A stretch of DNA of 14,796 bases from Allobrachymonas sp. (GTDB lineage Bacteria > Pseudomonadota > Gammaproteobacteria > Burkholderiales > Burkholderiaceae_C), in contig JAGOGU010000020.1 in NCBI GenBank assembly GCA_017996515.1, positions 1 to 14,796 of the forward strand. The letters run 5' to 3'. Made by a program: the position numbers and the translations under genes. Of this stretch, positions 1 to 6,383 are shown one piece after another (the stretch's first letter is position 1; the number at the start of each line of letters is the position of its first letter). The notes below the pieces were generated by a model. It did no database searches. It worked only from the letters and a program-made list of their open reading frames with translations, and was not told the DNA's origin.

Positions 1-1417
1 CCTTGTAGTTGTTTCGTTCATAGGCATCGGCTTCTTCGAAGCGCACGGTGTCTTGCAAACCGCGCTCGGCAATCAGGTTCCGCCCCGCTTGCACATTGAT
101 GGCGCTGTAATCGCGCAGCAGCACGCTTTCTGGAAGTTGATCGACCGTTAATGCGTCCAGCACATAGCGTCCATGGCCTGCGGCAATATCCAGTGCATGT
201 ACCGGCTTGCCAGCTTCGCGCAACCTGCGCATGGCCGCCTGAATCGCCTGGCCGATGTGGACTTTGCGCTGGCGAATGCCGCGCCAGCCAATGGCGTTGA
301 GATAGCGCTTGTCAGCCATCCGGCCAAAGGCATTGCTGCCCTGTGGCTGGTTGCGATACACATAATCGAGCGTACTGCCGGAGTCGAAGCCTGTTTCTTT
401 ACCAAGTTTCAGCCCCTCGCTCCATCGAGCGCCCAAGCCGATCAACCAACGCTGTGCGGCCCAATATGCCCCACGCAGAGTAAACAGAGAAAGCGGTGTG
501 GCCAATTCGTCGGCTTCGCGTCGGCTGTCGCTATGAAGGTGGGCGCGGGTAACGTTTACCGAGCACAACGGCTCGTCGAATCGCTCACGGATAAAGCGGC
601 GCATTTCCACAAACACCTGCTCGCGTTTTTCTTCACCCAGGGTGTCGTGATAGAAGTCTTTGAAAATATGGCGCTCTTTGACATGGCTGCCAAGGCAGTT
701 GTAGAAATCGTGCTGCGGTTTGTGGTGAACAACCCAATCACTATCGGAAATAAGCAGTTGTATCGGCGTGGTAATGGCTTGGGCATCGGCCACAACGCGC
801 TCGGCAGCATCATGCAATCCCAGAAGAATGCGCACGGAAATGGCGCGTGCAATCAACGGATCGTTGTCGTAGCTGGCTTGACGCTCCTTGTCACGGGTCA
901 GATAGTGGGATTTGACATAACTGTTCACAAAAAAGTTGCCACGCCATTTCTGCATCAACTTCAAACCCGCACGGGCGAATGGCACATACAGTTTGACCTT
1001 GAAAGCCGGTGAGGCCAATACGGCACAGCGAATCTGGGGAGCATAGTCGTGCAGCCAGGCAGACACCAAAACGGCGCCCACACTTTGAGCAATCACGGCC
1101 ACATTTTCAGGCGGGATGCCGTATTGCCTTTCGATATGTTGCACAAACGCCTGAACATCAGCCACGGATGTGCCCAAGCTGGGACTGTCTCCGCGCTCGC
1201 CGGGACTGTGGCCGTGACCGCGAGCATCCCAGGCGAAATAAGCATAATCGTCAAACCCCAGCTCATCGGCCACAAACATCATGCGACCAGAATGCTCGTG
1301 TCCACGATGAAACAAAACGATAGCCTTGTCGCTACTGCCATTCAAGGCGGGGCGATAGCGATAGAAAAGTTCCGTTCCGTCAGCGGTAATGAATTTTTTT
1401 TGTTGTTCCATCATCAT
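1..1417 (-). CDS. ynbC: YnbC-like alpha/beta hydrolase - SAM methyltransferase fusion (3' end off the left edge)
   Basis: The gene reads right to left and is open for 472 codons to the window edge. Residues about 10-290 are a lysophospholipase-like alpha/beta hydrolase. It has an HRG oxyanion motif at 37-39, the WDARGHG motif at 63-69, a nucleophile elbow AQSVG with Ser112, an acidic residue in ISDSDW near 222-226 and a His in FYHDTLGE near 257. Residues from about 300 are a class I SAM methyltransferase, with motif I DIAAGHGR near 407. This order matches E. coli YnbC (about 585 aa as I recall), so roughly 110 residues should lie outside the window. Three ATG codons are stacked at the start (1417, 1414, 1411). 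AAGAG, 4 nt before the first, favours 1417 or 1414. It lies 32 bp downstream of a CDP-alcohol phosphatidyltransferase gene, which suggests a role in membrane-lipid modification. Substrate and product are unknown. Family assignment is confident; the cellular role is inferred. Confidence 0.93.
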   Translation of the reverse strand, partial: MMMEQQKKFITADGTELFYRYRPALNGSSDKAIVLFHRGHEHSGRMMFVADELGFDDYAYFAWDARGHGHSPGERGDSPSLGTSVADVQAFVQHIERQYGIPPENVAVIAQSVGAVLVSAWLHDYAPQIRCAVLASPAFKVKLYVPFARAGLKLMQKWRGNFFVNSYVKSHYLTRDKERQASYDNDPLIARAISVRILLGLHDAAERVVADAQAITTPIQLLISDSDWVVHHKPQHDFYNCLGSHVKERHIFKDFYHDTLGEEKREQVFVEMRRFIRERFDEPLCSVNVTRAHLHSDSRREADELATPLSLFTLRGAYWAAQRWLIGLGARWSEGLKLGKETGFDSGSTLDYVYRNQPQGSNAFGRMADKRYLNAIGWRGIRQRKVHIGQAIQAAMRRLREAGKPVHALDIAAGHGRYVLDALTVDQLPESVLLRDYSAINVQAGRNLIAERGLQDTVRFEEADAYERNNYK

Positions 1418-1449
1418 GGCACTCTTGCTTTCAAGAAAAAGAAAAGCGA

Positions 1450-2055
1450 TTACGAATCTGCATTGGACAAACCATTGCAGACCCGCCTCACGCAGGTGTA
1501 GCCTAGCAATGCAAGCAGCACCCACATTGCCCAGCCAAGCCACTGCGGAAGGCTGTTTGCAAGCGCATACCACAAACCCAAGCAGCCAAACACGAACGCG
1601 CGATCGCTCTTACCCATAGGTCCATCGTAACGGCGACCATTGCCATGTACCTGTCCGAGCACACCGCAAAATTCGCTCATCGCCGCCAACCAGATAAGAC
1701 CACCTATTTGCAACCCATTAAGAGGAGCAATAAAAGCAAATGGCAAATAAAGTGCGGCATCGGCAACCACATCGGTTATTTCATTCAAATAGCCGCCAAG
1801 TTTCGACTGCTGTGCAAATTCGCGCGCAAGCATCCCATCAGCGGCGTTTAATGCCATGCGCACAAAAAGCCACACAGGCAATAGCCCAAACCACACCGGT
1901 GTACTGACAAAAACAATCAGCAGAACAGCAAGTAAAACAGAAATCACGCAGGCAAAAATCGTTACCTGATTGGCAGTAACGCCATGCGCATGCAACCTGC
2001 GCACCAGCGGACGCAAAAGATTCTGAAAACTGGCTTTCAACGCATAAATGCTCAT
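1450..2055 (-). CDS. ynbA: YnbA-like CDP-alcohol phosphatidyltransferase
   Basis: This is an integral membrane enzyme of 201 aa. The family transfers a phosphatidyl group from CDP-diacylglycerol to an alcohol. The core motif lies at residues 70-95: N-A-A-D-G-x2-A-R, eight residues, G-x3-N-x3-D, then another Asp at 99. Two positions that are Asp in the general motif (first and third) are Asn here (70 and 91). A later conserved block is GPMGKSDRA. About six hydrophobic segments are visible. The ATG at 2055 gives a start of MSIYALKASFQ, which resembles the E. coli YnbA N-terminus and its 201-aa length. An in-frame ATG at 2085 would add ten residues. Neither start has a clear Shine-Dalgarno. The ynbC-like gene follows 32 bp downstream, so the two are probably co-transcribed. 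The acceptor alcohol is unknown. I see no CdsA-like ynbB gene between them, unlike the E. coli ynbABCD order. Confidence 0.9.
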   Translation of the reverse strand: MSIYALKASFQNLLRPLVRRLHAHGVTANQVTIFACVISVLLAVLLIVFVSTPVWFGLLPVWLFVRMALNAADGMLAREFAQQSKLGGYLNEITDVVADAALYLPFAFIAPLNGLQIGGLIWLAAMSEFCGVLGQVHGNGRRYDGPMGKSDRAFVFGCLGLWYALANSLPQWLGWAMWVLLALLGYTCVRRVCNGLSNADS

Positions 2056-2190
2056 GACAAATTCAAATTCAGTGCAGGTTGACATGAACAGGTTGCTGAA
2101 GCCTGCTCACATTTTTGCGTGCCGTGCCTTGTACTCCCAACAATTGTCAAACAAGGCGCTGGCCGCAGTCATGCCAAGTAAGTTTAACGA

Positions 2191-2209
2191 GCGTTTGCAA
2201 CGTAAACGC
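2191..2209. promoter_or_regulatory. inverted repeat, candidate operator upstream of the ynbA-like gene
   Basis: GCGTTT and AAACGC form perfect 6-bp arms around a 7-nt centre (GCAACGT). The repeat begins immediately downstream of a candidate minus-strand -10 element (2210-2215), so it would cover the transcription start. That position suits a repressor site. No regulator gene is adjacent, so the binding protein is unknown. Confidence 0.3.
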
Positions 2210-2236
2210 AGTATGGTGTTTTGGAAAAACAGTCAA
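2210..2236 (-). promoter_or_regulatory. candidate sigma-70 promoter for the ynbA-ynbC pair
   Basis: On the minus strand TTGACT (2236-2231, 5 of 6 to the -35 consensus) is followed after 15 nt by CATACT (2215-2210, 4 of 6 to the -10). The spacer is shorter than optimal. It would give a leader of about 150 nt before the ATG at 2055. Confidence 0.25.
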
Positions 2237-2393
2237 ATGGGTGTACACAATCAATCATGTTGTCCTTTTTGCCAAGCCCGGTAGGATGAGCTTGCATATA
2301 GGAGAAAGGCGGCACACTTGAGCCAACACGGCTTTCACTGCATACGCGCTAAAAACGTGCAAACAAGCTTGAAGGCATGATAAAGCGCAGCAA

Positions 2394-2429
2394 TCAAAAC
2401 AAAAGGCTGCAACATTTCTGTTGCAGCCT
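2394..2429 (-). terminator. intrinsic terminator of the RRM protein gene
   Basis: A perfect 10-bp stem, AGGCTGCAAC with GTTGCAGCCT (2404-2413 with 2420-2429), has a 6-nt loop. On the minus strand it is followed by TTTTGTTTTG. It lies about 50 bp past the stop codon of the RRM gene and separates it from the ynbA-ynbC pair. Confidence 0.85.
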
Positions 2430-2478
2430 CTGATTTTCTGATGCTAAATCAGCTATCTATTCACGAATTGATGAAAAA

Positions 2479-2883
2479 TCAATACGCATCGCCATCATAG
2501 CGGCGGCTAGAACCATCGCGGCGAGCGCCCGCGCCATAAGGGCTGCGGAAGCCATCGCCATTGCCGCCGGCACCACCACCAAAGCCACCTTCACGGCGGC
2601 CACCACCGAAACCACCTGTGCGTGGGGGGCGCGGCTCCATGGGACGCGCTTCGTTCACCACCAAGGCGCGGCCACCCATGTCTTTGCCGTTCAGGCCAGC
2701 GATGGCTGCCTGTGCTTCGGCGTCGCTGCCCATTTCAACAAAACCGAAACCTTTGGAACGACCCGTGTCGCGTTCCATCATCACTTTGGCACTGCTTACA
2801 TTGCCGTGTTGTGCGAAAAGCTGTTGCAGATCGTTATCGCGAACAGAATACGGCAAATTGCCTACATATAGTTTGTTGCCCAT
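2479..2883 (-). CDS. glycine-rich RRM RNA-binding protein
   Basis: This 134-aa protein has one RNA recognition motif at residues 4-80. RNP2 is LYVGNL (5-10) and RNP1 is KGFGFVEM (44-51), both with the aromatic residues that stack on RNA bases. The tail, from about 84 on, is rich in Gly and Arg (RGG-like GFGGG units) and ends in a Tyr/Asp/Arg-rich stretch. This layout is that of bacterial RNA-binding proteins related to the cyanobacterial Rbp family, often linked to cold or stress. Its RNA targets are unknown. A strong ribosome site GAGGAGAG lies 9-11 nt before the ATG, which supports high expression. The gene is monocistronic: a terminator follows, and a 248-bp gap separates it from the dsbD-like gene upstream on the same strand. 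Confidence 0.95.
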   Translation of the reverse strand: MGNKLYVGNLPYSVRDNDLQQLFAQHGNVSSAKVMMERDTGRSKGFGFVEMGSDAEAQAAIAGLNGKDMGGRALVVNEARPMEPRPPRTGGFGGGRREGGFGGGAGGNGDGFRSPYGAGARRDGSSRRYDGDAY

Positions 2884-3131
2884 TTACGGACTCTCTCCTC
2901 AAGACCCAATCAAAAGCGATGTCCGTTTAGATAAAACGCAAAACAAACCTATGCAATTTCTCAAAGACGCATCGCATTCCCATATCCTTCGCCCGCCTGT
3001 GATCCCAAACAAACTCAGAATATGAGCGCATTATGATTGATCGCATCTGCATTTTTGCCTTCTGCAAGCACCCTGCAAAGGTATTTGTATCAAGTGTTGT
3101 CAGGATGACGCACCAATTGCCAGCATTTGCA
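2884..3131 (-). promoter_or_regulatory. upstream region of the RRM gene, with a weak -10 candidate
   Basis: This 248-bp gap should hold the promoter of the RRM gene. The only good -10 hexamer I see on the minus strand is CATAAT (3035-3030). It has no matching -35 at 16-18 nt. Use of it would leave a leader of about 140 nt, compatible with the long leaders of cold-regulated mRNAs, but I see no firm cold-box. I found no terminator for the dsbD-like gene, so read-through is possible. Confidence 0.2.
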
Positions 3132-5414
3132 TCAACCGTTTTGCAGCGCCCGCCGGATTTGCTCGATCGTCAATAGCTCGGTCAAAACCTGAGGGTTGGC
3201 AGACTGGCCCGGGCGATAGATTGCATAGGTGGGCACAGCGGCACGCCCAAGACTGCGCAAGGATGCGGTGATGGCGGGGTCGCTGCGCGTCCAGTCGGCT
3301 TTGAGCAAAACAACGCGGTTTTGCCGTGCCAATTGCGCAAATGCCTCTTGGTCAAAAACATTTTTCTGATTGAACTGGCAGGTAATGCACCAAGCGGCGG
3401 TGTAGTTCACCAAAACCGGCTGCCCCGCCTGCAGGGCCGCCTGCACCCGCTCTGGAGACCAAGGCTGCCAACCCTCTTCTGCTATTGTCGCCTGCGCAGC
3501 GACAGGCGTTGCGGTCAACTCTTTACCTTGCAAAGCGCCCATGCCCAGCAACGCCAGCGCAAAAAACACTACGCCCAAACGCCGCGACCAGCCCTGCAAC
3601 TGCCATGCCCACAACAGCCCCGAGAGCAAAACCAGCATGCCCAACAAGGTCGCCATACTGCCCACCCCGCGCTGCTGCCCCAATACCCATGCCAACCAAA
3701 CGACGGTAATGAGCATGGGGAAAGCCATCCACTCTCGCAAAACCAGCATCCACTGCCCCGGCTTGGGCAGCTGACGCAGCATGGCCGGCGCAAAGCTGAT
3801 CAGCAATACGGGCAAGGCCAAACCCAGCCCCAGGCAAGCAAACACGGCCAATGCCTGCCAGGCAGGCAGATTCAAGGCAAAGCCCAAAGCCGCCCCCACA
3901 AATGGCGCCGAACAGGGGGATGCCACCAGCACGGACAGCACCCCTGAAGCAAATGCCTGAAGCCCCACGCTGCGATTGTTGCCAGCGTTTTGCCAGGTAG
4001 CCGGCAGCCACTGCCCGACTTCGAACATGCCCAGAAAGTTCAGGGCCAGTACGGTGAACAAAACCGCCAGCGCCACTACCACATAGGGATTTTGCAACTG
4101 AAACCCCCAGCCCAACTGCTCGCCTCCGGCACGCAGGACAAGCAAGACAGCTGCCAAGGCCAAGAAGCTGGCGATGCAGCCCACGGCATACAAAATCCCG
4201 GTCAGGCGCAGCTCACGCACGCTATGGGCATGCTGGGCAAAGCCCAGCACCTTGATGCCCAAAACAGGAAACACGCAAGGCATCAGGTTCAGCAACAGCC
4301 CCCCAAGCAAGGCGCCGCCCATGCTCAGCCACCAGCCCCAACCTACGGCAGTTATTGAGGCTGACGCACCCACTGCTGGCGGTACTGTTTCTGCCTGCGC
4401 CTTTTCGCCTGCGGAATGTGTTGGGGCAACTTTTGCGACTTCCGTATTGGTATCTGCTTGCGCCTGCATGTTCGCGGGAGTCGGCCAACCGCCTGACAGG
4501 GGCGTTTGCAGCCGATACGCCCAATGCGCGATTGCCTGCTGCGCATCGCGCGCACTGTCTGCGTCCGCATGAGCCGAGCCTTGCACAGCCAGCACCAAGG
4601 CCAAATCGTCCGGGTTGTGCATGCGTTGCGGGTTCAGTGGCAAGTCAAGCTGCCAAGCATGGCCTTGCCAACTTTGCCGGGCCGTGGCCTGCACGTCGAA
4701 CACATCCCATGCCTCTGGGTAAACAGACAGCGTCTTGCCCTGCCAGGCTGTTGGCAAGCCCGTTACCTTAATCACCACGCTGCTGCCATCGGAATTGGCC
4801 GCAGCTTTTATTGCGGCTTTTCCTGTCAGATCAATCGGCAGGCGCTTTTGATTGGCCGCGAATATGGCGGCGTGCTCCTGCAATGGCTGGCCCAGTGGCA
4901 GTTGCAGGCGCAGTTCCCCCTGCTGTGGCACGCATTCGGTGCGGCATGCCAGCCAATTGGCTTGCAACACAATCGGCACAGTGTCCGTTGCCTGCAAGGC
5001 CGGTATGCGCACGGGCACGGCCAGCAGCACATCATCTGCATAACCGAAATTGACCAAGCCACCCGCCATGAACTTGGCAGGCACCGGCCATGCAATCTCG
5101 CCAGCCTCCCAGCCTGTGGGCAATTGCCATTGCAGGCTGGTTGCCATACCGGCCTGGCCGGGGTTTTTCCAGTACGTGTGCCAACCAGGGGCGTGCTGCA
5201 TATGCAGCCCCAGCCACAGCATTTGCCCTTCGGCAACGCCTTGGGGCGCCCAAGCCAGCAGGCGCGCGGTTACGGCATCCGTGCGAACGGTATGCGTCTG
5301 CTGCGCGCCAAACCACCCAATGTTTTGCGCCCAACTCAGCCCCAACGCGGTCTGCCACAACAACAAGGCAAGCCCTATGCGTTTGAGCTGCTTCCACCAT
5401 CCCTGCATCGCCAT
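3132..5414 (-). CDS. ScsB/DsbD-type protein-disulfide reductase
   Basis: This 760-aa inner-membrane protein passes electrons from cytoplasmic thioredoxin to periplasmic thiols. A signal peptide (1-29, ending SWA-QN) precedes an N-terminal periplasmic domain. That domain has the GWHTYWKNPG motif (77-86) and a CRTEC pair (Cys157, Cys161). Both are typical of ScsB-like proteins rather than classic E. coli DsbD. Residues about 360-625 are the membrane domain, with the redox cysteines in LMPCVFP (Cys380) and ASPCSAP (Cys501). The C-terminal thioredoxin domain (about 640-760) has WCITC (Cys676, Cys679) and a VPT cis-proline motif at 727-729. All three cysteine pairs are present, so it should be active. 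I chose the ATG at 5414; an ATG two codons later is also possible. It diverges from the creatininase-family gene across 75 bp. The partner it reduces is not evident; the DsbA-like protein nearby is one candidate. Confidence 0.95.
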   Translation of the reverse strand: MAMQGWWKQLKRIGLALLLWQTALGLSWAQNIGWFGAQQTHTVRTDAVTARLLAWAPQGVAEGQMLWLGLHMQHAPGWHTYWKNPGQAGMATSLQWQLPTGWEAGEIAWPVPAKFMAGGLVNFGYADDVLLAVPVRIPALQATDTVPIVLQANWLACRTECVPQQGELRLQLPLGQPLQEHAAIFAANQKRLPIDLTGKAAIKAAANSDGSSVVIKVTGLPTAWQGKTLSVYPEAWDVFDVQATARQSWQGHAWQLDLPLNPQRMHNPDDLALVLAVQGSAHADADSARDAQQAIAHWAYRLQTPLSGGWPTPANMQAQADTNTEVAKVAPTHSAGEKAQAETVPPAVGASASITAVGWGWWLSMGGALLGGLLLNLMPCVFPVLGIKVLGFAQHAHSVRELRLTGILYAVGCIASFLALAAVLLVLRAGGEQLGWGFQLQNPYVVVALAVLFTVLALNFLGMFEVGQWLPATWQNAGNNRSVGLQAFASGVLSVLVASPCSAPFVGAALGFALNLPAWQALAVFACLGLGLALPVLLISFAPAMLRQLPKPGQWMLVLREWMAFPMLITVVWLAWVLGQQRGVGSMATLLGMLVLLSGLLWAWQLQGWSRRLGVVFFALALLGMGALQGKELTATPVAAQATIAEEGWQPWSPERVQAALQAGQPVLVNYTAAWCITCQFNQKNVFDQEAFAQLARQNRVVLLKADWTRSDPAITASLRSLGRAAVPTYAIYRPGQSANPQVLTELLTIEQIRRALQNG

Positions 5415-5422
5415 GTGCTTTC

Positions 5423-5451
5423 CGTATCCCCGATCAAGTGCAAACTGCCAA
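5423..5451 (-). promoter_or_regulatory. weak promoter candidate for the dsbD-like gene
   Basis: On the minus strand TTGGCA (5451-5446, 5 of 6 to the -35) is followed after 17 nt by GATACG (5428-5423, only 3 of 6 to the -10). It would start transcription almost at the ATG at 5414. Support comes from spacing and the -35 only. Confidence 0.2.
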
Positions 5452-5458
5452 ACGGCAT

Positions 5459-5472
5459 ATTTTCCGGAAAAT
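5459..5472. promoter_or_regulatory. perfect 14-bp palindrome in a divergent promoter region
   Basis: ATTTTCCGGAAAAT reads the same on both strands. It sits in the 75-bp space between the divergent dsbD-like and creatininase-family genes. It is just upstream of the candidate -10 of the latter and just upstream of the candidate -35 of the former, a place where one bound protein could affect both. The binding protein is unknown. Confidence 0.4.
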
Positions 5473-5475
5473 GGC

Positions 5476-5481
5476 TATCAT
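5476..5481 (+). promoter_or_regulatory. candidate -10 element of the creatininase-family gene
   Basis: TATCAT matches the -10 consensus at 5 of 6 positions and ends 8 nt before the ATG at 5490. No good -35 is visible at 16-18 nt; the palindrome occupies that region, which would fit an activated promoter. If used, transcription would start only a few bases before the start codon. Confidence 0.25.
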
Positions 5482-5489
5482 CATGCAAT

Positions 5490-6320
5490 ATGGTCGCCAA
5501 TACAAAGCCCCTTTCTCTGCCAAACCCATCACGCTACTGGGGCGAATGGCGCACCGCCGACTGGGCTGCGCTGGACAAAAACCGCGCCATTGCCGTTTTA
5601 CCGGTGGCCGCGATCGAGCAACATGGGCCGCATCTGCCGCTTCAGGTCGATACCGCCTTGGCCGAGGGCATGATCAAAGCCTGCCTGCTCCACTTGCCAA
5701 CTGATTTGCCCGCCCTGTTCCTGCCTGTGCAGGCTGTGGGCTACAGCCCCGAGCACACCGCTTTTGCCGGTACTTTAACGCTTTCGGCCGAAACGGTCAT
5801 GCGCGTCTGGACGGAAATTGCGCAATGCGTGGCCGCCAGCGGCATCCGCAAGCTGCTGATTTTCAACACCCATGGCGGCAATGTCGGATTGCTGGATGTT
5901 GTGGCGCGTGATTTGCGCGCCCGGCTAGGTATGTTGGTCTATACATGCAGTTGGTTCAACCTGCCTTTGGGCGATGCAGCAGACGTTTTTGATGCGCACG
6001 AGCACCGCTTTGGCATCCATGCCGGGGCAATCGAAACCAGCCTGATGCTGGCGCTGCACCCCGAACAGGTGCAGATGCAGCAGGCACAGAATTTTTCCAG
6101 CACATCTGAACAACGCGCCGCTACCCTGCCCATTCTGGGCAATGGCCGCAGCGCCAAGCTGGCTTGGCAGATGCAGGATTACAACACCCACGGCGCTGTG
6201 GGCAATGCCGCAGCAGCCACAGCCGACAAAGGCCAGACGCTGCTACACGCCACAGGCAAGGCTCTGGCCGCCTTGCTGACCGAATTCGACCAGCTACCCA
6301 CAGATACCTTGCGTGAATAA
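5490..6320 (+). CDS. creatininase-family metal-dependent amidohydrolase
   Basis: This 276-aa protein has the creatininase/amidohydrolase fold. Predicted metal ligands and conserved motifs are Glu43 and His45 in IEQHGPHLP, Asp54 in VDTA, His128 in NTHGGN, and His177 with Glu182 in HAGAIETS. Family members hydrolyse cyclic or linear amides such as creatinine or formamidopyrimidines. The real substrate here cannot be read from sequence, and no creatine or pyrimidine pathway gene is adjacent. I chose the ATG at 5490 because the conserved N-terminus (PSRYWGEW) begins soon after and earlier codons run into the antisense of the dsbD-like gene. No Shine-Dalgarno precedes it. The argS gene follows 63 bp downstream, apparently with its own promoter. 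The name creatininase is a family label, not a demonstrated activity. Confidence 0.92.
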   Translation: MVANTKPLSLPNPSRYWGEWRTADWAALDKNRAIAVLPVAAIEQHGPHLPLQVDTALAEGMIKACLLHLPTDLPALFLPVQAVGYSPEHTAFAGTLTLSAETVMRVWTEIAQCVAASGIRKLLIFNTHGGNVGLLDVVARDLRARLGMLVYTCSWFNLPLGDAADVFDAHEHRFGIHAGAIETSLMLALHPEQVQMQQAQNFSSTSEQRAATLPILGNGRSAKLAWQMQDYNTHGAVGNAAAATADKGQTLLHATGKALAALLTEFDQLPTDTLRE

Positions 6321-6345
6321 CTAACTGTCTTTTTCACGTCAATCT

Positions 6346-6375
6346 TTCGCAAGGTTTGGGACAGCCTCTTACAAT
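6346..6375 (+). promoter_or_regulatory. candidate argS promoter
   Basis: TTCGCA (6346-6351, 4 of 6 to the -35) is separated by 18 nt from TACAAT (6370-6375, 5 of 6 to the -10). The -10 ends 8 nt before the argS ATG, so the predicted transcript would have almost no leader. Confidence 0.4.
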
Positions 6376-6383
6376 AAAGCCCC

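Larger units (their letters stand above)
2056..2478. other. intergenic region between the ynbA-like gene and the RRM gene
   Basis: This 423-bp stretch holds no ORF I would call a gene. It carries the terminator of the RRM gene at its right end. The middle has a candidate ynbA promoter with two inverted repeats (2191-2209, and 2126-2132 with 2151-2157). A perfect TTGACA on the minus strand lies inside the second repeat (2144-2149) but has no good -10 at the right spacing. A plus-strand ORF at 2048-2284 overlaps the start of ynbA, has low-complexity codon use and resembles nothing I know. Confidence 0.6.

Noticed and set aside
173..1012. 279-codon open frame on the plus strand
   Set aside because: It is antisense to the YnbC-like gene, whose hydrolase and methyltransferase motifs are unmistakable; the plus-strand product resembles no family.
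2590..2650. Repetitive DNA in the RRM gene
   Set aside because: It comes from GFGGG codon repeats in a glycine-rich tail, normal for this family and not an independent repeat element.
2561..3025. Proline-rich plus-strand ORF over the RRM gene
   Set aside because: The Pro-rich stretch is the reverse strand of the Gly-rich tail; the RRM reading has RNP1, RNP2, a ribosome site and a terminator.
4506..5489. Upstream extension of the creatininase-family frame to give a 604-aa protein
   Set aside because: The first 328 codons are antisense to the dsbD-like gene and show no domain; the conserved N-terminus begins at 5490.
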